From NCBI GenBank assembly GCA_963691835.1, contig OY829383.1, positions 1,240,001 to 1,304,000 of the forward strand: a stretch of DNA of 64,000 nucleotides. Direction: 5' to 3'. The stretch is from G963691835 sp963691835 (lineage in GTDB: Bacteria > Pseudomonadota > Alphaproteobacteria > Thalassobaculales > Thalassobaculaceae). The notes below the pieces were generated by a model that was given only the letters and a program-made list of their open reading frames with translations, searched no databases and was not told the DNA's origin. The position numbers and the translations under genes are program-made. Of the stretch, positions 48,478-56,173 are shown piece after piece (the first letter of the stretch is position 1; each line of letters starts with the position of its first letter).

Positions 48478-50676
48478 ATGGTCTTTCCGCTTTTCGCTCG
48501 TCTGCGCACTGGATTGGGACTACTTCTTCGGCTGCTGAGGCGGTCGAGCACCGGGGATAAAGGTTTGGTTCAGGACCGGCAGACGCTGTCAAATGCCTAC
48601 GCACTGATCGCCGCAAGCCGGTTCGCCGAAGCAATCGCTTTTCTTGAAGCGCGGGCTTCGGGGCAGGTTTCGGGGGCTGGGGAAACGCTGTTCGCCGCCG
48701 CATTTCGCGGCCTTCGCCAGATCGCCCGGGCCAGTCACCATGCGAAGCGGGCCGTCTGCCTGGAGCCGGGAGTCGCGGCCCCCCAAGCGGAGCTTGCCCG
48801 CGCCGTGACGGCATTGGAACCGGCGGCCGCTGGGGCCAGAGAGCTGGCACGGCGTGCCGCCGTTCTGCAACCCGGTCATTCTGAGTTCTGGGCGTTCCTT
48901 TCTTCCCATCCGATTCAGGGCGCTGCCGGAACTCTCGGCTGTCGACGAACAGCATTGAAGCGCTGGATCCTCCTTGCCCCTGGGATGCATGCGGCGTGGG
49001 CCATCCAGGGACTGACGGAGCGGGAGACCCCGGCCCCCGACGCAGCTTTGTGCTGCCTGTACCGCGCAACGATGATCAGACCGCGTGATGCGGGCCTCCA
49101 GATTGCCCTCGCGGACGCCGCTTTCGAGGGGCTTCGCGGCGATGTGTTTGGACCCGCGGTGCACCGCGCTCAGGTCCTCGAGCCTGGCAATGCAGATCCT
49201 GTCATGTTGACCATCCAGGCCGAGCGTCTGCGGGGTGTCGATATGACGAGACCGCGGGAAGAGATACTGGTTCGGCGCCTTCGATGCTTGTTGGATCGTG
49301 ATACCGAAGGGACCTTGAAGACGCTTCGGCGCGTGGATGTTCGGGTAACGTCCCTGCCACTTGTCGAACTTGCCCTTGAAGCCGCCAAGAAAGACCCCGT
49401 CAGCGCGAGGCTCTGGCGCAGATGCGGCGAACTCCTGGGCGGCCTGGACATTTTCTCCCAAACGCACAAAGCCCATGCGACGGCATGCGTCAAACGGGCC
49501 CTGGCGATCGATCCAGGCGATGCCTTCGCCTACCAAAGGCTCCTGCGCGGCCTGTCTCGGCAAGAGCGGACGGCGCGGCTTAATCTGTCGATGCGAATGA
49601 TCTGCTGTGCGCCGCACGATGTCAGGCTGCTCACAGACCGGGTCGTACAGCTCGGTGCTGCAGGCGACGCGTCACGTCTTCGGGTCTTGGCGGATGAGAG
49701 CCGTCGGGCGGGACTGCCATCGTCAATTTCTCTGATGGCCCGCGGCGTCGCGGCTTATGCCGAAGATGACGACGCCGGCACCCTGGATTTCCTTTCGGGA
49801 ATCCGCGATGTCAAGTCTTGGGGCTCTCACCGTGGGGCCGGGGCGTTCCTGACAAAGGATCGTCTGTCGGCCGTCACCCCGTCCGACTTCCGCTACAGCA
49901 GCCGTTGGCGGGTTGGCCGGTTTCCTGCCGACCGATCCGACCGGCCCCGGATGGGCAGCCGATACACGGTCTCGATTTCTTCCGACAGAACCTACCTGGA
50001 CTACTACCTCAGAGATTTTCTGGAGAGCGCGGAGACAAACCTGCCCCAAGCAACGATCCACCTGTCGGCCATAAATGTGGCGGAGGAGGAGCTCGGAGCC
50101 TATGTCGGACCAGACAAGCCCCTCAGCTTCCGGGCGACTGGTTTGAAAGCGGAGCGGGATGTGCCGCTCTACGCGTCGATGGCTCGATTTCTAGCCGTCC
50201 CCAGCCTATTGGACGAAACCGGAAGTCCGGTTCTGGTCGTCGATGTCGATTGCCGCTTCGAGCAGCCGATTGACGCTCTTGAAGATCTAGTGGGCGACGC
50301 GGATATCGGTCTCGACGACCCTCCGGATTGGGTGCCTTGGTCCCGCTTTCCAGGCGGGTTCGTGATCTTCCGCCCGACACCGGCGGGCAAGGCCTTCGCG
50401 CGGCTGATGGCAGCGATCCAGACCACGCTGCTTAACGAAAAGCCGGTTTGGGGCGGCGACCAGACGGCGTTGCTGATGGCGGTGATCTTGGCGAAAACCC
50501 GCCTGCCGCATCTGAAGATCGCTCAATTGGGTGGAAAGGGCATCTGGGATATCGTTTCCATTTCGACCCCGCGAAACATTCGATTGCGATATCAGGCCCG
50601 ACAACGTTCCTTTGACGCGCCGCGCGGGCTCCGGCCCGGACGACAGAGAAAGACGGAGTTTGGCAATGCCCAGTGA
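48478..50676 (+). CDS. TPR-like protein with a C-terminal glycosyltransferase-like domain
   Basis: A 732-residue protein. Residues 1-420 are Ala/Leu-rich helical repeats of a TPR or Sel1-like kind (repeated LEPGxA, LDPGDA and RAxxLxP patterns). A linker leads to a C-terminal region of about 230 residues with a nucleotide-sugar transferase look: VSISSDRTYLDYYLRDFL, a DxD motif in LVVDVDCRF (about residue 588) and WGGDQTALLMAV. Such TPR-glycosyltransferase fusions modify glycans or proteins. An FkbM methyltransferase gene overlaps its 3' end by 11 bases. Confidence 0.68.
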   Translation: MVFPLFARLRTGLGLLLRLLRRSSTGDKGLVQDRQTLSNAYALIAASRFAEAIAFLEARASGQVSGAGETLFAAAFRGLRQIARASHHAKRAVCLEPGVAAPQAELARAVTALEPAAAGARELARRAAVLQPGHSEFWAFLSSHPIQGAAGTLGCRRTALKRWILLAPGMHAAWAIQGLTERETPAPDAALCCLYRATMIRPRDAGLQIALADAAFEGLRGDVFGPAVHRAQVLEPGNADPVMLTIQAERLRGVDMTRPREEILVRRLRCLLDRDTEGTLKTLRRVDVRVTSLPLVELALEAAKKDPVSARLWRRCGELLGGLDIFSQTHKAHATACVKRALAIDPGDAFAYQRLLRGLSRQERTARLNLSMRMICCAPHDVRLLTDRVVQLGAAGDASRLRVLADESRRAGLPSSISLMARGVAAYAEDDDAGTLDFLSGIRDVKSWGSHRGAGAFLTKDRLSAVTPSDFRYSSRWRVGRFPADRSDRPRMGSRYTVSISSDRTYLDYYLRDFLESAETNLPQATIHLSAINVAEEELGAYVGPDKPLSFRATGLKAERDVPLYASMARFLAVPSLLDETGSPVLVVDVDCRFEQPIDALEDLVGDADIGLDDPPDWVPWSRFPGGFVIFRPTPAGKAFARLMAAIQTTLLNEKPVWGGDQTALLMAVILAKTRLPHLKIAQLGGKGIWDIVSISTPRNIRLRYQARQRSFDAPRGLRPGRQRKTEFGNAQ

Positions 50677-51385
50677 CGAGACATCATCCAGGGATGGAGC
50701 AATGCCGGACGGCGCAAAACTGGTCGGCGGCGTCTGGCTGCCGGAGGAAGAGGAGCACATGGTCGAGATGATGCTCCACCATCCAGGGGTCTCAGAGGTC
50801 AGGGACGGTAAAGCGACATACCAGATCCACAAGCTTGATGCTTGCCTGGCCATGCTGCCGGACACCCGTCGACGGACGGCCGTCGATGTGGGCGCCCATG
50901 TGGGACTGTGGTCCATGTGGCTCGCCGAAGCCTTCCAAAGGCTCCATTCCTTCGAGCCCTACCCGCTTTTCGTCTCGTTGTTTCGTCACAACGTGACAAA
51001 CAAGAACACAACCCTCCACCCGGTGGCGCTTGGCGCGGAAACCGGGTTCTGCTCGGTGGAGGCCAATCATCGGTCATCCGGCGATTCGTTTATCAAGGCC
51101 GGTGTTGGCGACATACCGGTCAGAACGCTCGATTCTTTCCAACTGGCCGACGTCGACTTCATGAAGATCGATGTGGAAGGCTTCGAACTCGCCGTTGTCC
51201 AGGGTGCCAAGGAGACCCTCTTGCGATGCCGTCCACTGGTCTGCGTCGAACAGAAGGGAAAGGAGCGCACGAACTTCAGTGACGGCTCAGGTGCCAAACC
51301 CCACGCCGCGCTGGCCTATCTGATCTCGCTCGGCATGAAGCCAAGATACGAGATCAGCGGAGACTTCATCCTGGACTGGACCTGA
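50666..51385 (+). CDS. FkbM family methyltransferase (host copy)
   Basis: A 239-residue SAM-dependent methyltransferase. The SAM motif is AVDVGAHVGLWSMW (about residue 72), followed by SFEPYPLFVSLF, and the family's MKIDVEGFELAVVQGA block (about residue 168). FkbM enzymes methylate hydroxyls, often in glycans or natural products, so it may act with the preceding glycosyltransferase. The start at 50666 has GGAG 7 bases ahead. Its gene ends 163 bases before the phage attachment site and it is related to the FkbM gene inside the prophage. Confidence 0.9.
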   Translation: MPSDETSSRDGAMPDGAKLVGGVWLPEEEEHMVEMMLHHPGVSEVRDGKATYQIHKLDACLAMLPDTRRRTAVDVGAHVGLWSMWLAEAFQRLHSFEPYPLFVSLFRHNVTNKNTTLHPVALGAETGFCSVEANHRSSGDSFIKAGVGDIPVRTLDSFQLADVDFMKIDVEGFELAVVQGAKETLLRCRPLVCVEQKGKERTNFSDGSGAKPHAALAYLISLGMKPRYEISGDFILDWT

Positions 51386-51412
51386 CAAACACACTGACGG
51401 GTAGAGAAGTTA

Positions 51413-51550
51413 CGCGCCCGGAAGAACGAATTCCGAACTCTTCAAACAGTCCGGACCAGAGTTCAAACGAAGTAAGAATGGCGCGCCTCGACGGACGAAC
51501 TCCAAACTCTTCCAAGAGCCGGGGGCGGGGTTCGACCGGAGTGAAAATGG
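51413..51550. repeat. Two diverged 69-base direct repeats beside the attachment site
   Basis: Both units begin CGCGCC, continue with ACGAA, AACTCTT and GTTC in the same places, and end with AGTAAGAATGG or AGTGAAAATGG. They are about 70 percent alike by eye. The next base after unit 2 starts the tRNA fragment with the same CGCGCC word, so the tRNA 3' end falls exactly in register as a third, partial unit. Confidence 0.6.
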
Positions 51551-51592
51551 CGCGCCCGAGAGGATTCGAACCCCTAACCTCCTGATCCGTAG
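51548..51592 (-). other. attL: 3' fragment of tRNA-Arg (ACG)
   Basis: On the minus strand this 45-base piece runs from the anticodon loop (CTACGGA, ACG) through TCAGG, a T-arm with TTCGAAT, the acceptor strand CGGGCGC and an encoded CCA. The 5' half of a tRNA is missing: the bases before the loop (TACTCA) do not pair with TCAGG. The integrase lies right beside it. The intact tRNA-Arg should be at the far end of the prophage, beyond this window. Confidence 0.85.
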
Positions 51593-51601
51593 TGAGTAGC
51601 C

Positions 51602-51615
51602 TTGTGAATCGACAA
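51602..51615. promoter_or_regulatory. Phage operator site A
   Basis: TTGTGAATCGACAA: one of four 14-base sites sharing TTGTGAA and a terminal ACAA. Lies between the att fragment and the integrase. Confidence 0.5.
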
Positions 51616-51622
51616 TGATGCA

Positions 51623-51636
51623 TTGTTTTTTCACAA
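51623..51636. promoter_or_regulatory. Phage operator site B
   Basis: On the minus strand TTGTGAAAAAACAA, matching sites A, C and D at both ends; the centre differs. Confidence 0.45.
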
Positions 51637-51672
51637 TCATGTAGATCGGGAGCCTGTCTCCCGGTGCGGGTC

Positions 51673-51702
51673 AGTATATCCAAGTGAATTGTAAATTCAC
51701 AA
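51673..51702 (-). promoter_or_regulatory. Leftward phage promoter with overlapping operator C
   Basis: On the minus strand TTGTGA (51702-51697) and TATACT (51678-51673) are separated by 18 bases, a good sigma-70 promoter. The -35 lies inside operator C (TTGTGAATTTACAA, 51702-51689), identical to operator D. Transcription would run leftward over the att site. Confidence 0.6.
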
Positions 51703-51717
51703 TAGGGAACGGGTGCC

Positions 51718-52932
51718 ATGACGAAGAATTCCCCCGCTAGCCAGTTGCTAGCCACCAACACACAGACCGTGAAGCTGACGGACGCCGGAATCCGGGCGAT
51801 GAAGGACGGCGAGCGTTTGTTCGATACGGAGGTCACCGGCCTCCATGTCCGCAACCGCAAGACCGGGCCACGCTTCTATCTCTATTATAGAACTCAGTCC
51901 GGGACGCAGCGGTGCCCCGTGCTGGGGCAGTTTCCCGTCCTCAATTGCCGCAAGGCCCGCGATATAGCCCTCGACATGCTCTACCGGGTGCGGCTCGGGG
52001 AAGACCCATCCGCATCCCGGCAAGGGCTTCGCGCTCAGCCCACCGTTCGCGAACTCACCGAGCAGTACGAGGACGAGGTGCTTATCAATAAGAAGCCCAG
52101 CACCGCTTACGACGACCGGGGCCGAATCCGAAACTACATCATCCCCCTCCTCGGGGACCTCAAAGTGGCCGAGGTAGAGGACACCGACATCATGCGGCTG
52201 CACGCGAAGATCTCCATGCGGGCGCCGATCAGTGCCAACCGGACGGTGGCGCTGATCTCGCACATGATGACGCGGGCCGAGAAATGGAAGCTGCGGCCAC
52301 GGGGAAGCAACCCGGCGAGCGGCCTGGACCTCAACAAAGAGCGCAAGCGCAAGTTCGCGATGTCACCGGAGGAGTGCATACGCCTCGGGGAAGCCCTCTA
52401 TGAGTTCGACGAAACCGACGCGGAGATGTGGCGCGTCTCGCCACTTATCCGATTGCTACTCCTGACCGGCGCACGGCTCAAGGAGATCATGCACGCCGAG
52501 GTCGACCAGTTCGACGTAAACAACTCACGCCTGATTATTCCGGTAAACAAGGAGGACAACGAGGACAAGACCATCCCGCTATCACGGGCGGGTTTCAGCA
52601 TTGTGAAAATCCTAGCGGACAACACGGAGACACAATGGCTTTTCCCATCCACGCGGCGGAAGAACATCCCCATGAAGGAGCCTCGCTATACCTGGCGCAA
52701 GCTCCGCGCCGACGCAGAGCTTAACGACAAGCTCCGCATCCACGACCTACGGCACACGTTCGCGAGCGCCGCGCTACGCAAGGGTTACACGCTGGAACAG
52801 ATCGGCTCTTTGCTCGGTCACACCCACGCCTCCACGACGGAGGGCTACGCCTATTTGACCACAGATCCGCGATCCGAGATGATGGCCAGTATTGGCGATG
52901 ACATCGGGGAGTTGCTATTTCTGGAAAAATAA
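51718..52932 (+). CDS. int: Tyrosine-recombinase integrase
   Basis: A 404-residue site-specific recombinase that integrates and excises the phage at the tRNA-Arg 3' end. Catalytic residues visible: Arg in TGARLKEIM (about residue 253), His-Asp-Leu-Arg-His in IHDLRHTF (about 342), GHTHAS and Tyr in TEGYAYL (about 376). The N-terminal region carries an arm-binding domain (TDAGIRAMKDGERLFDTEVTGLHV) as in P4-like tRNA integrases. It is next to the att fragment with operator sites in its promoter region. Confidence 0.95.
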   Translation: MTKNSPASQLLATNTQTVKLTDAGIRAMKDGERLFDTEVTGLHVRNRKTGPRFYLYYRTQSGTQRCPVLGQFPVLNCRKARDIALDMLYRVRLGEDPSASRQGLRAQPTVRELTEQYEDEVLINKKPSTAYDDRGRIRNYIIPLLGDLKVAEVEDTDIMRLHAKISMRAPISANRTVALISHMMTRAEKWKLRPRGSNPASGLDLNKERKRKFAMSPEECIRLGEALYEFDETDAEMWRVSPLIRLLLLTGARLKEIMHAEVDQFDVNNSRLIIPVNKEDNEDKTIPLSRAGFSIVKILADNTETQWLFPSTRRKNIPMKEPRYTWRKLRADAELNDKLRIHDLRHTFASAALRKGYTLEQIGSLLGHTHASTTEGYAYLTTDPRSEMMASIGDDIGELLFLEK

Positions 52933-52937
52933 AAGCG

Positions 52938-52966
52938 TTGTGAATTTACAATAACTGCACTATACT
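52938..52966 (+). promoter_or_regulatory. Rightward early phage promoter with operator D
   Basis: TTGTGA (52938-52943), 17 bases, TATACT (52961-52966): a near-consensus sigma-70 promoter whose -35 is inside operator D (TTGTGAATTTACAA, 52938-52951). It drives the DUF932-like gene and the following small genes. The leader between -10 and start can fold into an imperfect hairpin (about 52964-53010). Confidence 0.7.
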
Positions 52967-53015
52967 TTCTTGTGTTGGGCAACGACCCATCCCACAACGA
53001 AAGAAAGTGTAAACG

Positions 53016-54185
53016 ATGAACATCCAAACACCTGTTATCGATCTCCCGGCGGCCAACCGCACGGTCACCACCCCCGACCAGTGGTTGCGTCGTCCTCGGG
53101 ACGAGCACTTCGCCAACCTCGGCGAACTCCACGGCTACACGAAGAACCTCGCGGACGTGTCCGAGAGCACAATCCACAACGCGAGCAAGGTGGAGGTTAT
53201 TACGGACCCCCGCCGTCCCTACGATATGTCTTTGGGTCTTCCCACGGGGAAGGTGGTCACCCCCAACCATTACACCTTCGGGCAGTTGTGCAGGCTGGTT
53301 AAGGCCCCAGCGGCGTTCCTGCGGGACCTTCCGGCCCCGGTTGCAGAGAACCCCCTTAGCTACAAGCTCGCCACGTATCGCGGTGAGCTTATCAAATCCT
53401 ACGTGAACGAGGAGACCGGTGAGCTTCGGTCAATCACGTCCCCGAATTACGGCCGAGTTCACGATCACGAGGTGGTCTCCGCGCTGCAAGCGATTGCGGG
53501 CAACGGGACCGGCGACGCCTCCTGGCAGAGCGTCAACGGACTCATCTCCGAGAACCGGGTTAGCGGCCTGGGCTACAGCAACCCCGAGGGCGCGGACACA
53601 ACGTCCTTCTTCGCCAGCGACCGCGACCTGTTCGCCTTCCTGGTGGACGCGGAGCGCCCCGTGGAGGTCTACAACGCGCAGACCGGCGAAACCGAGTCCC
53701 TCTACCGGGGCATCTACGCCTGGAACAGCGAGGTTGGCTCCAAGTCCCTCGGGATCGCATCCTTCCTGTTCCGGTCCCTTTGCTTCAACCGGCTGATGTT
53801 CGGCGTGGGGAATTTCGAGGAGGTCCGGGTTCGCCACACCAGCGGCGCGCCGGATCGCTTTATCGAGGATGTCCGACCGGCGATTGAGCATTACGCGGAG
53901 CAGTCCGCCGTCACCGAGCGCACGGGCATCCAGTCGGCCATGAACACGATGCTTGCCAGCGATGACGACGAGGTCGTGGCTTTCCTGACGAGCAAGAAAT
54001 TCGAAATGAGCAGGAAGGCCGCCAAGGCCGCCATAGAGCAGCACCTTGTCGAAGAGGGCCGCCCGGCCCGCTCGGCTTGGGATGTTGTCCAGGCGGTCAC
54101 GGCACACGCCCGAGGCATCCCGCACCAGAGCGACCGGGTCGACCTGGAGCAGAAGGCCGGGAAGCTCCTCCGCGCCGCCGCGTAA
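53016..54185 (+). CDS. DUF932-like phage protein
   Basis: A 389-residue protein of the DUF932 type (phage/plasmid-like proteins of unknown role), with ITSPNYGRVHDHEVVSAL, SVNGLISENRV, FFASDRDLFAFLVDAERPV and GSKSLGIASFLFRSLCFNRL as recognisable blocks. It is the first gene after the regulated rightward promoter, so it is an early protein. The C-terminal 130 residues are helical. Members are often near replication or recombination genes. Confidence 0.75.
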   Translation: MNIQTPVIDLPAANRTVTTPDQWLRRPRDEHFANLGELHGYTKNLADVSESTIHNASKVEVITDPRRPYDMSLGLPTGKVVTPNHYTFGQLCRLVKAPAAFLRDLPAPVAENPLSYKLATYRGELIKSYVNEETGELRSITSPNYGRVHDHEVVSALQAIAGNGTGDASWQSVNGLISENRVSGLGYSNPEGADTTSFFASDRDLFAFLVDAERPVEVYNAQTGETESLYRGIYAWNSEVGSKSLGIASFLFRSLCFNRLMFGVGNFEEVRVRHTSGAPDRFIEDVRPAIEHYAEQSAVTERTGIQSAMNTMLASDDDEVVAFLTSKKFEMSRKAAKAAIEQHLVEEGRPARSAWDVVQAVTAHARGIPHQSDRVDLEQKAGKLLRAAA

Positions 54186-54248
54186 GCGGTTCCCCAAACC
54201 AGACCCCGCTCGGCCGATCCGCGTGGGGTCGCATCAATGGAGATGCAA

Positions 54249-54686
54249 ATGAGGGGATTTGCTGGAATCGCTCTCGATCACCCGAAGGACACGCACAATA
54301 TCGGAAGCGCCCTTCGTGCATGCGGTGTCTACGGTGCAGCCATGCTTGTTACTAGCGGACGGCGGTACAAGCACGCTCCCACGGACACGATGAAGGCTTG
54401 GCGGCATTTACCGCTGTTGCAAGCGAACGATGTTTTCGACGTCGTGCCTTACGACTGTGTTCCGGTGGCCGTCGACCTGATTGATGGCGCTGTTGCCTTG
54501 CCAGACTACAAACACCCCGAGCGGGCGTTCTACGTGTTTGGAGCCGAGGACGCCACGCTAGGACAGCGGGTGCTCTCCCGGTGCCGAGACGTCGTCTACG
54601 TGCCAACCAACGGCTGCATGAACCTAGCCGCCACCGTGAATGTGGTCCTCTACGACCGGTTCGCGAAGCTGGGGAGGCTTCCATGA
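54249..54686 (+). CDS. SpoU/TrmH-family (SPOUT) RNA methyltransferase
   Basis: A 145-residue RNA 2'-O-methyltransferase of the SPOUT fold. Motif 1 is HNIGSALRACGVYGA, motif 2 YVFGAEDATLG, and motif 3 VYVPTNGCMNLAATVNVVLYDR, which form the knotted SAM site. It is a single-domain enzyme without an extra RNA-binding part, as in small TrmL-like proteins. The start at 54249 has GGAG 6 bases ahead; ATG 54237 is in frame. It overlaps the next small gene by 4 bases. The RNA target in this phage is unknown. Confidence 0.9.
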   Translation: MRGFAGIALDHPKDTHNIGSALRACGVYGAAMLVTSGRRYKHAPTDTMKAWRHLPLLQANDVFDVVPYDCVPVAVDLIDGAVALPDYKHPERAFYVFGAEDATLGQRVLSRCRDVVYVPTNGCMNLAATVNVVLYDRFAKLGRLP

Positions 54687-54868
54687 AGTACGAGGTCCAC
54701 GTTGCCAACGTGGGGCTGGTCGGGCGGTTCCCCAACCCCGTCCAGGCCCGCATCGAGGCTCAGAAATGGGTCAAGTCGGCCAGGGAAGGAACCTCCCGCG
54801 CCGACCCCTACGCCTACGTCCTTTGCGACGGCGAGTTCCACTCGGAACACGGGGAGCAGCCGGAATGA
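54683..54868 (+). CDS. Small phage protein, 61 residues
   Basis: A 61-residue protein (starts MKYEVHVANVGLVGRF) with GGGGAGG 7 bases before its ATG, overlapping the methyltransferase stop and the next start by 4 bases each. The pattern resembles short phage proteins with an alpha-beta fold. No function can be given. Confidence 0.75.
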   Translation: MKYEVHVANVGLVGRFPNPVQARIEAQKWVKSAREGTSRADPYAYVLCDGEFHSEHGEQPE

Positions 54869-55176
54869 GCCTTCAATTCGACGAACCCGTTGGGCGGCAG
54901 ATTTTCCTGTCCGTCGCCTACGCCAACCCATCCTCCCCCATCGGGCGCGATCGGGGTGGCTTCTACGTGGAGATCCGGCGGGAGGGTAAGCCAGGACGGA
55001 AGGTTTCGGAGCTTTACGACAGCTTCGATACCGCCTGGGAAACACTCCTTCGCGTCAACCCGAAGCCGAAACTGTGCCCCTTCTTCGTTCTCGTGGCGGA
55101 GGGTGTGCAAGCGGAGAACCCGGTCTATGCGCCCGTTCGGGCGTTCCTTCAGAGCAACCGGGAGGGCCAATCATGA
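54865..55176 (+). CDS. Small phage protein, 103 residues
   Basis: A 103-residue protein (starts MSLQFDEPVGRQIF) overlapping its neighbours by 4 bases on both sides. It is mixed alpha/beta with FYVEIRREGKPGRKVSELYDSF and FFVLVAEGVQAENPVY. No family is recognised. Confidence 0.75.
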   Translation: MSLQFDEPVGRQIFLSVAYANPSSPIGRDRGGFYVEIRREGKPGRKVSELYDSFDTAWETLLRVNPKPKLCPFFVLVAEGVQAENPVYAPVRAFLQSNREGQS

Positions 55177-55400
55177 AGCTCCGCTACCCCGCTCCCGATT
55201 GGCGCTCCACCGACCCGGAAGACAACATCGTGTTGGTGGAGCGGTACGAGGCCTTGAGCGCCGGTCACAAGATCGTCCTTAAGGCTATGGCCGACCTTCG
55301 CGAACTCAAGGAACCGGAGCTTGACGCCGTGGCCTTGGGGATCGCCGACATTTGGCACGACGAGGCCGATGGGCCGATGGAAAACGTCTTTGAGGTCTAG
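55173..55400 (+). CDS. Small phage protein, 75 residues
   Basis: A 75-residue acidic protein (starts MKLRYPAPDWRSTDP), coupled to the preceding gene by a 4-base overlap. Helical C-terminal half (LKAMADLRELKEPELDAVAL). Unknown function. Confidence 0.72.
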   Translation: MKLRYPAPDWRSTDPEDNIVLVERYEALSAGHKIVLKAMADLRELKEPELDAVALGIADIWHDEADGPMENVFEV

Positions 55401-55409
55401 GAGGCCACC

Positions 55410-55661
55410 ATGCCCAAGATAAACGTCGAGGCCGCCGATCTGGTGGCTGCGAGTGTAAAACTCGGCGCATACCGTCACAGCCTGGACGCCATGATCGAGC
55501 ACATAAAGACGGAGGGAGAACCCATCCCCGGCGCCCTTGAATTAGTGGAGAGCAAACGGGAGGAGGTCCGCAAGATCATCCACCAGTTCACTGTCGATTT
55601 GGCCGCAGCCGTCGCCATCAATTCAATGCCGTGGAACGACGGCAAAGCCACGCGGCACTAG
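55410..55661 (+). CDS. Small phage protein, 83 residues
   Basis: An 83-residue, mostly helical protein (ELVESKREEVRKIIHQF) with GGAGG ahead of its ATG. Unknown function; in the early phage operon. Confidence 0.7.
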   Translation: MPKINVEAADLVAASVKLGAYRHSLDAMIEHIKTEGEPIPGALELVESKREEVRKIIHQFTVDLAAAVAINSMPWNDGKATRH

Positions 55662-55685
55662 ACCGCGACCATAACGGAGAGTCCG

Positions 55686-55823
55686 ATGAACAAGGAACGC
55701 AGGAAACAGATCGACGCGGTTGTCGAGATGCTGGACGAAATCGCCAGCAAGATCGCGGACACCGTGGCCGATTGGCTGGCGTGGTTTGAAAGCGCCAAGG
55801 AGGCCAGCCGTGGGACTGTTTGA
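55686..55823 (+). CDS. Small phage protein, 45 residues
   Basis: A 45-residue helical protein (starts MNKERRKQIDAVVEM; amphipathic, with tryptophans in ADWLAWFES). GGAGAG precedes the ATG. Its stop lies inside the next gene, whose GTG start it overlaps by 14 bases. Confidence 0.55.
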   Translation: MNKERRKQIDAVVEMLDEIASKIADTVADWLAWFESAKEASRGTV

Positions 55824-56115
55824 CGGCGTTCGGTGCGAATACCCGCTACCCAAATCTCCGGCACCCCCGGAAGATCCTGAGTTTCAGACCAAGAGCTTGC
55901 CGGACCCCTATCTCCGCGAGTTTGTCATTAAGGCGGACGGGCGGTTGGTTCAGGAGGTCGAGGACGGCCAGGAGGTCGAGGTCGATTACCACGGCGACAT
56001 CTTCTTCTATGACCTCAACCTCGAAACCAATGAATGGTGGGAATACAAGGCCCGCTTCACAAAGGGGCGCTTAAGCAGCGTCAAACTTCACCTCTATCGG
56101 CCCCCGCTCGTTTGA
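55810..56115 (+). CDS. Small phage protein, 101 residues
   Basis: A 101-residue, mainly beta-strand protein starting at GTG 55810 (AAGGAGG at 55798-55804). It has a proline-rich N-terminus (YPLPKSPAPPEDPEF) and LYR near its end. The role is unknown. Confidence 0.7.
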   Translation: MGLFDGVRCEYPLPKSPAPPEDPEFQTKSLPDPYLREFVIKADGRLVQEVEDGQEVEVDYHGDIFFYDLNLETNEWWEYKARFTKGRLSSVKLHLYRPPLV

Positions 56116-56123
56116 ATAGGTAG

Positions 56124-56149
56124 CGGATGAGTATTATATTGCTCATCCG
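56124..56149. promoter_or_regulatory. Inverted repeat before the exonuclease gene
   Basis: CGGATGAG and CTCATCCG form an 8-base perfect arm pair around an AT-rich centre (TATTATATTG). It lies 25 bases before the exonuclease start and could be an operator over a -10-like TATTATA, or an mRNA hairpin. Confidence 0.45.
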
Positions 56150-56173
56150 TTCCCGAACCCCACGGAGTCCACA

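Larger units (their letters stand above)
51386..51717. other. Region between fkbM and integrase: repeats, att site, operators
   Basis: No gene is supported. From 51413 two diverged direct copies of a 69-base unit (51413-51481 and 51482-51550) lead up to the tRNA 3' fragment at 51548-51592, which is followed by three 14-base operator sites and a leftward promoter. Confidence 0.7.

Noticed and set aside
51410..51640. Leftward 76-codon frame under the leftward promoter
   Set aside because: No ribosome site, and the sequence is mostly translated tRNA and repeat DNA; a non-coding transcript is more likely.
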